Source: Komarekiella atlantica HA4396-MV6
GTDB taxonomy: Bacteria > Cyanobacteriota > Cyanobacteriia > Cyanobacteriales > Nostocaceae
Reading direction: 5' to 3'
DNA length: 64,000 bases
NCBI GenBank assembly: GCA_019359395.1
Contig: JAHHHK010000006.1
Location: forward strand, 238,967-302,966
The notes below the pieces were generated by a model, which was not told where the DNA came from, did no database searches, and saw only the letters and a list, made by a program, of their open reading frames with translations. Both the position numbers and the translations under genes were made by a program. This document shows, one piece after another, positions 18,536 to 26,686 of the stretch (within the stretch, counting starts at the first letter, position 1; each line of letters begins with the position of its first letter).

Positions 18536-19115
18536 ATGTAGTTTCCAGATACTTACGTAGGTCTTTCAAAGCTCGACAAACTAGCATTTTGACGGCAGCT
18601 TCGCTTTTTCCCATAACCTGCCCCACTTCAGCTGCACTCAGCCCAGCAAAAATTTGCAAAGCAACTGCTTCTGCTCGTTCATGGGTAAGTAAACTTAGGG
18701 CTTGGGCAATTTGCTCTAAAGACAATCGACGGGCAACTAATTCATCTGGTGAAATCGAGCCATCTGCAATCTGACTGGCTGCTTCTAGTGGTAATGTTGA
18801 GCGTTTGCGGCGAAAGTAGTCTGCTGTTTTCCGACGAGCAATTCCTAGCAGCCAAGCGGCAAATTTGCCTCGCCCTCTGAAACCAGAGATTGCTTCTTGA
18901 GCGACTAAAAACGTTTGGGCTGTCAAGTCTTGTGCATCATGAATGTTACCAACCCTTGCTAAATGGTAGCTATAAACAGCTTTGAGATTGCGTCGGTAAA
19001 GTTCTGCGAAAGCCTCAGAACTATGCTGCGTCTCCTGAGCCAACTCTTCATCTGACTTCATTGTGAATTCTGAGAGAAATTGACTCTGAAGTGAATAAGA
19101 TGAGGGGTGATTCAT
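18528..19115 (-). CDS. ECF-type RNA polymerase sigma factor
   Basis: A 195-residue sigma-70 family protein. Region 2 covers about residues 25-95 (ELYRRNLKAVYSYHLARVG, DAQDLTAQTFLVA, WLLGIARRKTADYFRRKR) and region 4 about 125-190 (LTHERAEAVALQIFAGLSAA, EVGQVMGKSEAAVKMLVCRA). It lacks region 3, as ECF factors do. The next gene, overlapping by eight bases, encodes a single-span membrane protein that is the likely anti-sigma factor. An alternative start is the ATG at 19061 (MKSDEELAQ). The regulon is unknown, but the partner's LptA-like tail points to the cell envelope. Confidence 0.88.
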   Translation of the reverse strand: MNHPSSYSLQSQFLSEFTMKSDEELAQETQHSSEAFAELYRRNLKAVYSYHLARVGNIHDAQDLTAQTFLVAQEAISGFRGRGKFAAWLLGIARRKTADYFRRKRSTLPLEAASQIADGSISPDELVARRLSLEQIAQALSLLTHERAEAVALQIFAGLSAAEVGQVMGKSEAAVKMLVCRALKDLRKYLETTCE

Positions 19116-19244
19116 TCATACTTTCCTTTAAGCCAGAAATATGGTTCTATTGGTATGTCGTAGAAAACCATTATTTCGTAACAGCCAAGATCTCAAAAAT
19201 TGCCTGATCCAGCAAAGCAGCAGTCATAGTTTGGATCTCCTAGA

Positions 19245-19505
19245 ATGATTACTCCTAAAGTTTTTGCAGATTTTCATAATGCTGATGCTGAAGGGCGTTT
19301 GCGTTTGAATTGTATTGGTATTGGTACTATTGAAGACTTGGCGCAAAGTAATGAGTTACAGGATGGGCAGTTGCTTACGTTGTACAGCGAGGATTTGGAA
19401 GTTGATGGAGTAGTGCAGTTCTCCGAGGAGGAGTTGTGGGTTGCTGTTATTAATTGGGGGCGAATCAGGCAAGTTGAGGATCTTGCTGTGCAGGCACAAG
19501 CTTAA
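19245..19505 (+). CDS. Conserved small cyanobacterial protein, unknown function
   Basis: An 86-residue acidic protein (MITPKVFADFHNADAEGRLR, ending VEDLAVQAQA). The pattern LNCIGTIEDL.. followed by LLTLYSEDLEVDGVVQFSEE suggests a small beta-barrel. Its codon use is ordinary and a terminator follows. GGATC lies about ten bases before the ATG. I cannot assign a function. It is convergent with rqcH. Confidence 0.55.
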   Translation: MITPKVFADFHNADAEGRLRLNCIGIGTIEDLAQSNELQDGQLLTLYSEDLEVDGVVQFSEEELWVAVINWGRIRQVEDLAVQAQA

Positions 19506-19522
19506 GTATCCACACTACCTAC

Positions 19523-19571
19523 CAAAAAAAAAGACCAGCCTCCCACAGCCGGTCAGAAAGATATTTTTTTT
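19523..19571. terminator. Bidirectional terminator between convergent genes
   Basis: A gaccagcc/gccggtc hairpin (19533-19554) is flanked by ten A on the left and an eight-T run on the right, so it can end transcription from the small gene and from rqcH. Confidence 0.65.
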
Positions 19572-19810
19572 CGCGTTGTCTTCTCAATTAGAGTTAAAAC
19601 CCAATTGCGCGTTCCCAAAATGCAACGGGCAACTTTTCTTAACAATATTGTAACAGCCAACACAGATTTTTCATGAAAATTCACCAAAAAAAGATACGAA
19701 CAAAGATTAAAAGCCTCTATCTAGAGGATAATTCTGCGGATGGCAGGGTGGAGATGTAGAAAGTAGAAAGCAGGGGAGATAAGGGAACAAGGAAAATAAC
19801 TACTGACTTT

Positions 19811-19845
19811 TGACAAATGACCAATGACTAATGACCAATGACTAT
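19811..19845. repeat. Heptameric tandem repeat (STRR type)
   Basis: Five seven-base units: TGACAAA, TGACCAA, TGACTAA, TGACCAA, TGACTAT. It overlaps the 3' end of rqcH, whose last six codons and stop come from this array. Confidence 0.75.
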
Positions 19846-21558
19846 TAACTGCGGTTGTCCCCAAAGGATACTCTCCTGCTTGTAAATAGCAATTCCTGGT
19901 TTGGCGCCTTTGGGTTTGTAGACGTGCTTTGGCTGAGTGTAAACGACTGGTACTTGGTCACTCTGACGAGCACGACTGTAGTATGCGGCAAGATTAGCAA
20001 CAAATTTCAAATCGGCTTCTTCTGGGACAGTTCCCGGTTCTAGCCGCAGTAGCACATGGCTCCCTGGAATTTCTTGAGCGTGGAACCACAGATCATAATC
20101 TCCAGCTACACGAAAGGTCAGTTGGTCATTTTGGCGATTGTTGCGACCGATTAAGACTTCAAAGTTGCTGGGGGTGCGGTAACGATAAAAATTGCTGATG
20201 GCGGCTTCATTTGTGCTGCGGTTGCGATATTCTGGGTCTTCGAGATACTTTTGACTAATTAACTCTTCGCGGATTTCTTCTAAAGCTTGCAAATCTTCTG
20301 CTGTTTGGTACTTGTCTATCTGGCTAATCGCTGCCTCTACTTGCTCTAAATAATCAATCTCTGCCTGTACTTCTAGAAGTAACGGTTCGACAGCAGAGCG
20401 AGCGCGTTTGAGCTTTTGATGCTGTTTGTAAAGGCTTTGGGCATTTTGTACAGCGTTTTTATCTGGCTGGAGGGCGATCGCTACTGGTTTACCTGTGTCA
20501 AAATCAGCAAGGGTAATTTCTTTCATCCCCGGTTCCCAGTTTTGCAGGTGAGCCATCAATAAATCAGCTTTTTGCCGATACTCATCGGCTCGATCTGACT
20601 GCTGCAATCTTTCTGTAAATGTCTGCGCTTTGTTCCTTAATTTTGCCAGAATATTATGCAATTTCTGACTTAGCTGATGACGCAGTTGAGAAAATAACTG
20701 TTGATTTAGCTGGTCAGTATAGTAACTATTAAGTATTTCTTGGATATCTTTCGCGGTTGCAACTGCACCCCAACCAATTACGGTATATCCGTCTGTAGTC
20801 CAAGCTGGTTGAAACTTACAGGATTCCAAAGTTTGCAGCCATTCTTGCCAGCGCTGAAACAGCCGTTGCCAGTCGTCAGAGTTGAGAGTATCGGTAGTTG
20901 TTTCTGGTGTTATGTCTGCTACAAGCAGCATTGAATCTAAGAGTGCTGCACTCAAGCCGCTATAACTTTTCAACAACTGACGCTTAATGCCTCCTGGTAC
21001 TAAACTTACTCGTTCTTGCCAGCGTTCTTGGGATTCGCTCAAACTAGGGATAGTGCCAGTGAGTTTAGGTGGCGTTTCATAAAATTGCCCAGTTTGAATC
21101 GGTCGAACACTGGATTGTTGCTGACTAACTTGATGGGCAGCTGTGATAATTATATTGCTGGCGTCAGTGAGGATAACGTTGCTATATTTGCCCATAACTT
21201 CCACATATAGGTGATATAGGGCGCTTTCTCCAGGACGACGGGCAAATTGTAAATCAACAACACGCTCCCAAGGGGCGATCGCTTCAATCTCCACCAACGC
21301 CAAACCACCCAACTGGTGTATTAGTTGCTGACTGAAGGTGAAGGTATCTGGTATTCTTGGTGGCGGCTCGCCGATGCAAATGTGTGCAGCTTGGGGATGC
21401 CAGGAAATCTCTAGCCAACTCCGCTGTTTGAGAGTGCGTAATGCCATAGCAATAGTGTAGCGATCGCGCTGGTAAACCTGTTCTATCCGCGAAGGTAGCC
21501 AGTTAGCGCGTAGTTCGCTACAAGCAGCTGTGAGGGTGGTAAAGTCAACTGGTTGCAC
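19828..21558 (-). CDS. rqcH: Rqc2/RqcH (NFACT) ribosome quality-control protein
   Basis: A 576-residue NFACT protein, also annotated as fibronectin-binding protein. The NFACT-N domain (residues 1-200; MQPVDFTTLTAACSELR, LYVEVMGKYSNVIL), HhH-type middle, coiled coil (about 290-440) and NFACT-R domain (about 460-560; FEVLIGRNNRQNDQLTF, DLWFHAQEIPGSHVLL) are all in order. RqcH binds stalled 50S-peptidyl-tRNA complexes and recruits tRNA-Ala for C-terminal alanine tailing. The final residues LIVIGH and the stop are encoded by the heptameric repeat array, so the C-terminus has been re-made by repeat DNA. It stands alone. Confidence 0.9.
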   Translation of the reverse strand: MQPVDFTTLTAACSELRANWLPSRIEQVYQRDRYTIAMALRTLKQRSWLEISWHPQAAHICIGEPPPRIPDTFTFSQQLIHQLGGLALVEIEAIAPWERVVDLQFARRPGESALYHLYVEVMGKYSNVILTDASNIIITAAHQVSQQQSSVRPIQTGQFYETPPKLTGTIPSLSESQERWQERVSLVPGGIKRQLLKSYSGLSAALLDSMLLVADITPETTTDTLNSDDWQRLFQRWQEWLQTLESCKFQPAWTTDGYTVIGWGAVATAKDIQEILNSYYTDQLNQQLFSQLRHQLSQKLHNILAKLRNKAQTFTERLQQSDRADEYRQKADLLMAHLQNWEPGMKEITLADFDTGKPVAIALQPDKNAVQNAQSLYKQHQKLKRARSAVEPLLLEVQAEIDYLEQVEAAISQIDKYQTAEDLQALEEIREELISQKYLEDPEYRNRSTNEAAISNFYRYRTPSNFEVLIGRNNRQNDQLTFRVAGDYDLWFHAQEIPGSHVLLRLEPGTVPEEADLKFVANLAAYYSRARQSDQVPVVYTQPKHVYKPKGAKPGIAIYKQESILWGQPQLIVIGH

Positions 21559-21636
21559 AGCGATTAGTGGTTGGCGTTCAAATGTCGATGCTCAGTATAC
21601 TTCCATCTTCTCTGATTTGAATGGAATAATACAAAA

Positions 21637-21678
21637 AAGCGTTCAGGATTATCTTCTCAAAGATAATTCTGAACGCTT
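21637..21678 (-). terminator. Strong terminator after the PEP-CTERM gene
   Basis: A 19-bp stem (one G-T pair) between aagcgttcag and ctgaacgctt arms, four-base loop, followed on the minus strand by six T. It lies about 50 bases past the gene end. Confidence 0.85.
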
Positions 21679-21726
21679 CGGTCTTAATTTGTCTTGTTAT
21701 TTTGCCAAAACTTCAATCGTTGTGGT

Positions 21727-22506
21727 TTAAGATAACCCGATTTTTGCTATTTTCTTTCTTTTGCTTGCAACTGTGCCTGTAATTCCAATCACTAAAATAG
21801 CACCGAGCGTACCAGGTTCCGGTACCGATGTCTTAGGTGAATTACCCACTTTAATTTGAAAAGCGAGATTAGAACGCATTGGTTGTGTACCCGTCCAGCT
21901 CATTGCCGCTTTGCCTGTGATTGTGAACGGAGATGTGATGTCGCTGATCTGAAGATAATCTACATCTTTGCTGGAGGATGTACCTACAGAAGAAACACTG
22001 CTTATTACCTGTCCCTGAGAATTCTTCATTTCCTTGTTATTAAAAAGCAGGTTACTTAGCGTCATGGTGCTGTTTGTAGTAGCAGCGGTGCGAAGGAAGA
22101 TATCACTTGCTGAACCATTAAAATCCGTGCTACTTAGCAACTTGCCGCCAAGGCTATAATTAACCTTGCTTCCCGTATATTCTAGGGTAAAATCCCATAA
22201 ATTCCCATTTCCCCAAACAAAGTCATCTTGGATACTAACTGGGGCACCTTGCTGAACATCACCATTAATCTTTAATTCCCGCTCCCCCGTACTCAAACTA
22301 TTGTTGCCAATACGACCTTCAGCGACAAACAATTCTTTAAAATCCCCTTTATTAAGCATCTCTATAAATGGAGCATCTGTAGTCCAGGATTTATACTCGA
22401 ATGTCGCAGCTTTGGCTGGATTAGTTGCGACAAACGATCCTAGCGTAATTAATCCTAAAATAAAAATCGATTTGTATTGATTTATGGACTTGCTTACAGA
22501 CAGCAT
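21727..22506 (-). CDS. PEP-CTERM sorting-domain exported protein
   Basis: A 259-residue protein with a signal peptide (FILGLITLGSFVATNPAKAA) and a C-terminal PEP-CTERM tripartite signal: VPEPGT, a hydrophobic helix (LGAILVIGITGTVA) and the basic end SKRKK. Such proteins are processed by exosortase and displayed on or released from the surface. The mature domain is beta-rich with N-glycosylation-like NGS/NNS sequences (FVWGNGNLWDFTLEYTG) and may be a choice-of-anchor domain (type W by recollection, unverified). No exosortase is in the window. The gene stands alone between a long gene-free upstream region and a strong terminator. Confidence 0.82.
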   Translation of the reverse strand: MLSVSKSINQYKSIFILGLITLGSFVATNPAKAATFEYKSWTTDAPFIEMLNKGDFKELFVAEGRIGNNSLSTGERELKINGDVQQGAPVSIQDDFVWGNGNLWDFTLEYTGSKVNYSLGGKLLSSTDFNGSASDIFLRTAATTNSTMTLSNLLFNNKEMKNSQGQVISSVSSVGTSSSKDVDYLQISDITSPFTITGKAAMSWTGTQPMRSNLAFQIKVGNSPKTSVPEPGTLGAILVIGITGTVASKRKKIAKIGLS

Positions 22507-23284
22507 CTTATCTCCTTCGGAAAAAACATATAGTTACAGCTTCCCAAGCTTAAAACACTGTTTTCTCTACTGTCGATAAAAGGTATTCTACTTTACTAAA
22601 GTTTTTATATGTAATAAATAATCTATTATTCTAAGCGTTTATGCTGAAAAGACTAGGAAAAATTCAAATGTGTTTTTTGTAAAAAATTATTTTGATATAT
22701 TACGCATAAATACATATAATATTTAGATTAGCACGAAGATTTGAACAAAACAAAAGGCTCCAGAGAGCCATAATCGTTTGAAACTGAGCAGCTATTTGAG
22801 ACAACTACATCAGGCTAAACACTCTCTATTAGCGCTAGGCGGGTCTCTCGCCATAGAAAACTTTTCAGGACAGAGAATTCATCAGTGTTTATCGGTGTTT
22901 ATCTGTGGTTCTTTTTTCGCCTAGTTTTAGATAACTATGACTCACTTGTTGGTGCTAGGCCAATCTCATCCTCTGATTCCAAATTACCCACTACCAATTT
23001 GTCATGTCACTTACATCTCTGCTATAAGTAAAATTTTATACTTACATCAAGATAGTATTGAACCTTACAAATAGGTGCGATTAGCAGCACACAACTTACC
23101 AAAGAAGCCTTATGAAAAATTCTCTTTATTAATAACTTTGTGTAGGAAGCTGGAAATAGAAAGTTGGCAGCTAGTCATTAGTAATTACAAAAAGTAAAAA
23201 GTAAAACAACAGACTACTGCCAAATTCCTTGTTAAATTTTTGCTCTTAACTATTACACCGATTAACGAAGCGGGTGGGAGCGCG
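22507..23284. other. Gene-free, AT-rich intergenic region
   Basis: 778 bases without a convincing gene. The left part should hold the promoter of the leftward PEP-CTERM gene. The segment at 22856-22880 (aaaacttttcaggacagag) looks like a decayed copy of the dispersed repeat word aaacttttcaagacagag. A short cggtgtttatctgtggt palindrome-like stretch lies at about 22895. Confidence 0.4.
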
Positions 23285-24553
23285 TTATTGAGCAAGCAAT
23301 GCGGGTTCTTCGACTGATTGCTCCAACAGTTGGCTGTAAAGTTCGCTTAACTGACTTGCTACACCATACCAACTAAACTTGGTTTCAACACGTTTTCTGC
23401 CAGCTTTGCCTAACTCATCTCGCCACTCTGGAGAGATGAGAATTCGGTCAATGGCAGATGCAAAGGCATCTACATCTTCTGGTGGTGCCAACAAACCTGT
23501 TTCTTCAGGAACTACGGTAAATTGAAGTCCACCGACATCACTTGCTACCACTGGTGTACTGCTAGCCATCGCTTCAATCGCTACGAGTCCAAAGGGTTCG
23601 TAGTGACTAGGAACGACGCAAACATCTGCGGCTGCGTAATAAGTTGGTAGGATTTCCTGACTGAGACGACCGGCAAGGGTTGTGAAGCCGCTCATCCCTA
23701 ATTCGTTAATAATTTTCTCAATGCGATCGCGTTCTCTACCGTCGCTGTTACCTGGAGTGCTACCACCACCAATAATTAGCTGAAGATTATTAGAGTCACG
23801 TAACTTAGATTTGTTTAATGCACGCACCAAGGTTTCTATACCTTTGCGTGGGTCGAAGCGTCCTACATACAATATAATTTTGGCTTCGGGAGCAATTCCC
23901 AATTCAGATCTGGCTGCTTCTCGTGTAATTGAACCAAACCGATGAATATCTGTACCACAGGGAATTATATCTATATTGCCTTTAAGAGAAACGAGCGATC
24001 GCATATGTTCCTTTTCCTGCGGACTCGTCGCCACAATCCTTTCTGCTGTTTCTAACACCTCTTTTTCCACTGCTAATCGCTTACTAGCAATTAGAGGAAT
24101 TGTCTTTATCGTGTTGTACTTAACAGCTCCTAAAGAGTGGTATGTGTGAACCTGTTTGCTCCCTTGGGTTTTTTTGAGTTGTATCCCTACCCAACTAGAG
24201 AGCCAATAGTTTGTATGAACCAATTGATATGTAATACTGTTTTCTTTTTGAAACTCAAGAAAATTATCTACAAATTCTGTTAAATATCCAAAAAGCTGAT
24301 CTCGTGGCACAAACTCAAGGGAACCAGCTTTTAAACGAATGGTTCGGCAATTTTGGCTATGTTGAACAATTGTGTCTTGCTCTGGGCTAACTTTGCGGGT
24401 AAACATATCAACTTGCCATCCCAGCTGCGCTAGTGCTTCACCCACATGGCGCACATAAACATTTTGCCCTCCAGCTTCTTCCTTGCCGATTTCAATCGCC
24501 GGATCTCCGTGGACGGAAATCAAGGCGATATGTTTTTCAGTGGTAGAGTTCAT
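23285..24553 (-). CDS. Glycosyltransferase family 4 (sucrose-phosphate-synthase-like fold)
   Basis: A 422-residue GT-B glycosyltransferase. The N-terminal part begins ALISVHGDPAIEIGKEEAGG with the conserved GGQNVYVRHVGEALAQLGW. The C-terminal nucleotide-sugar domain has ILYVGRFDPRKGIETLVRAL, LIIGGGS and the E-x7-E motif in PSHYEPFGLVAIEAMA. This GGQNVYV start is shared with sucrose-phosphate synthases and MshA-like enzymes that use UDP- or ADP-glucose. It lacks the extra phosphatase domain of SPS. Cytoplasmic. Sugar acceptor unknown; possibly sucrose or glycan/heteropolysaccharide synthesis. It is a single gene with long upstream (24554-24968) and downstream spacers. Confidence 0.83.
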   Translation of the reverse strand: MNSTTEKHIALISVHGDPAIEIGKEEAGGQNVYVRHVGEALAQLGWQVDMFTRKVSPEQDTIVQHSQNCRTIRLKAGSLEFVPRDQLFGYLTEFVDNFLEFQKENSITYQLVHTNYWLSSWVGIQLKKTQGSKQVHTYHSLGAVKYNTIKTIPLIASKRLAVEKEVLETAERIVATSPQEKEHMRSLVSLKGNIDIIPCGTDIHRFGSITREAARSELGIAPEAKIILYVGRFDPRKGIETLVRALNKSKLRDSNNLQLIIGGGSTPGNSDGRERDRIEKIINELGMSGFTTLAGRLSQEILPTYYAAADVCVVPSHYEPFGLVAIEAMASSTPVVASDVGGLQFTVVPEETGLLAPPEDVDAFASAIDRILISPEWRDELGKAGRKRVETKFSWYGVASQLSELYSQLLEQSVEEPALLAQ

Positions 24554-24968
24554 AGTTTGTGTGTTGCTGATGGTAACAAAGGCTCAGGTGGTTCTAAGTT
24601 GACGCTTAGCACGCCTACCTGAATTATTTAAGAACTTTGAGTAATATTTATTTTAATTTAATATGTCTAATTTTTATATACATCTACTGCCAGAAGTATA
24701 CTTTTTGATTAAGTATTGGTATTCAATTTGTTTATTACATATAATACTTTTGATAGATTCGGTTATACTTTTTTTGTGATTAGACACAAATTTAATTTTT
24801 ATAGATATATGCATGAGCACATTATTAATTGCTTGTTAGCAACTACTGTAGCGATGTAAGACAAAATAGTAGCTCGGCAAGCTTAAAATATTGGGTTCAA
24901 CAAATCTATAAAATCCAAAAACAAACCTTTCTATGATTAATTAACCAAGCATTTTGGTCTAGATGGGC
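24554..24968. other. Upstream region of the glycosyltransferase gene
   Basis: 415 AT-rich bases with no gene. Only low-complexity sequence is seen, and the promoter must lie here. Confidence 0.4.
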
Positions 24969-25004
24969 TAAGAGGATATTTTAAAAGTCGAAACCAGTCA
25001 AAAA

Positions 25005-25894
25005 TCATGCTAATCGTCTAACCATGATACGAATCATGGCAATATAAATGAGTGTCTCGGAGGTTTCGGGTAGTCGTTCATAATCTTTACTTAAACGCTG
25101 ACACCCTTCGGGTTTGCTAGTCGCTCATGGGGGAGACCCCCATCGCGTAGCGTCTCGTAGAGAAGACCGCGTAGCTCACCAATTGAGCCAACCAAAAGTG
25201 CACTCTACAACCCAACACTTTGGTAAATGAACAAGACCTTTCTCTTCCAAGGGTTGAAGAACAATTTCGATAATCCAGCCAAACATATCCATCACCCAAT
25301 GCATAAATTCTTCGCCTCGGTATCCTCCATCCATCCAAATGGTGTTTAACCGTTTTACCTGATTACCAGTGTCGTGAACTCGTTGTAGAACTTTTTTCGC
25401 ACCTTCCCTACGGGACGCTAACGCGAACACGTTCTGGAAGACTAGCAGAGGTTACTAAGACTCGTAAAACCAGCCTTAACATATCCACACTCAGGTGACG
25501 TTTACGCCCATGTATCTTTTTTCCTGCGTCATAGCCCACTTCGATAGATATCATCGTTGCCGTTTCCACCGATTGGCTATCAACTGCGGCTTCTGATGGG
25601 CGCTTGTTCACGCAGAGCGTCTACCCTCACCCACTGATAAAGTTGGTCGTGAACCTTCAACCAAGTACCATCTTTACCTCATCTCCAGAAGTAACCATAA
25701 ACTGTTGCCCATGCCGGAAAATCCCCAGGTAGACCTCGCCATGTACACCTTTGACACAGAACATAGAAAATTGCATTCACGACGTTAAATAATGCTAATT
25801 TTCGGGGACGACCTCCCGGTTTTTCTTCTGGAAACAGGTCTGAAATTAATTCCCATTGTTCCCAGGTCAAATTGCTACGGTCTGCTTTAGACAT
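25005..25894 (-). pseudogene. IS5-family transposase, broken by repeat insertions
   Basis: The N-terminus (MSKADRSNLTWEQWELISDL, RPRKLALFNVVNAIFYVL, WRGLPGDFPAWATVYGYF) is the IS5-type domain. The DDE core follows in pieces in different frames: AAVDSQSVETAT, KKIHGRKRHLSVDMLRL, IWMDGGYRGEEF and WVVECTFGWLNW, ending RLSKDYERLPE..IRIMVRRLA. An 81-base repeat at 25098-25178 separates NW from RLSKDYE, where intact relatives read NWYRRLSKDYE. A roughly 27-base repeat at 25404-25430 separates LPE from REGAKK and adds a stop. A further frame break lies near 25620. It cannot be functional. Confidence 0.85.
25098..25178. repeat. Dispersed repeat inserted in IS5 transposase gene
   Basis: 81 bases containing gcgtagcgtctcgtagagaag and the palindrome gggggagacccccat. 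Both flanks are transposase coding sequence, so the boundaries can be read directly. A second, shorter insert of the same family is at about 25404-25430. Confidence 0.75.
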
Positions 25895-26174
25895 TCGCTC
25901 ATAAGGTGCTGGCTTCTACAAATTTCAGCATACGCCTTGTAAACTTTATTACAATAGCTCCTACTTTAAAACATACTCTTAAGTCTTAAGATAGATGATT
26001 TAATTAAGAAAATCATCTATTTTTTCAACACAGTTTTTCATTATAAATTTAATATTATTTTTATTATTTCCATAAATTTTTTCAATACCTAAAACTCTAG
26101 TGTTAAGCAGCAAATAAGATTACAATAGATTGTTAATTGCTAGATGTAGCAATTTTTACTTGATTAAATTTGAA

Positions 26175-26247
26175 AGTTATTGAGTAAGGTAAACCGAAAA
26201 GTTTAAGTACGTCCTGTACCTTTTCGCTTTACCTTACCCAATAAACT
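26175..26247. repeat. 73-bp palindromic element upstream of small exported gene
   Basis: Arms of 27-28 bases (agttattgagtaaggtaaac.. and its inverse) are complementary with few mismatches around an inner gtac..gtac hairpin. It ends 27 bases before the ATG at 26275. It may be a small mobile palindrome, an attenuator or an mRNA 5' hairpin. The rest of the 25982-26274 gap is AT-rich with nothing recognised. Confidence 0.6.
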
Positions 26248-26274
26248 TGGCGAACTATTAGATAACAAGGAATA

Positions 26275-26502
26275 ATGTTGAAACGTCGCGTAATACTAGC
26301 TGGTTTAAGTGTACTTAGCTTAACGTTAGCTGTGAGTACTAAAGTATATGGACAGTCCACAACTGGGCCAGATGCTTGGGAGACTGTCTACAATGATGCG
26401 GTTGCTGGAGCAACAACAACAATTTCAGTGCCGCTTTTAGGCTCTTTATTATCAGTTGTCTTACAAATATTCTTCAATTTGGCAGGTTTTTGGGGCGGTT
26501 AA
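26275..26502 (+). CDS. Small exported hydrophobic peptide, unknown
   Basis: A 75-residue protein with a signal peptide (VILAGLSVLSLTLAVSTKVYG, cleavage after VYG) and a second hydrophobic segment at the C-terminus (TTISVPLLGSLLSVVLQIFF). GATAACAAGGA precedes the ATG. It is first in a row of three exported products (26275, 26687, 27986) on the same strand. No family is recognised. Confidence 0.55.
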   Translation: MLKRRVILAGLSVLSLTLAVSTKVYGQSTTGPDAWETVYNDAVAGATTTISVPLLGSLLSVVLQIFFNLAGFWGG

Positions 26503-26686
26503 TTCTTGGTCTCATATCTAAAAGGAGTCTCAATAGAGGCTGTTGCAGTGTAATTTTTGGTAATTTCTCAGCCTGCGTAGACGCTCTGCGTCTTATTGCC
26601 AGACATCGCCTGAATAAATCTCTCATTCATTAACGCAGATTATTCCATAGCCAAATATTCCATAACCCGTGAGGACTTTTCTTTCT

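Larger units (their letters stand above)
24969..25981 (-). mobile_element. IS5-family insertion sequence remnant
   Basis: About 1.0 kb bounded by imperfect inverted ends: taagaggatattttaaaagt on the left and, on the other strand, taagagtatgttttaaagta on the right. It encodes a broken IS5-family transposase. CTAA at the left and TTAA at the right fit the YTAR target preference of this family but are not identical. The copy is dead because dispersed repeats have been inserted into the transposase gene. Confidence 0.7.

Noticed and set aside
25176..25611. Small separate frames as independent genes
   Set aside because: They are pieces of a single broken IS5 transposase.
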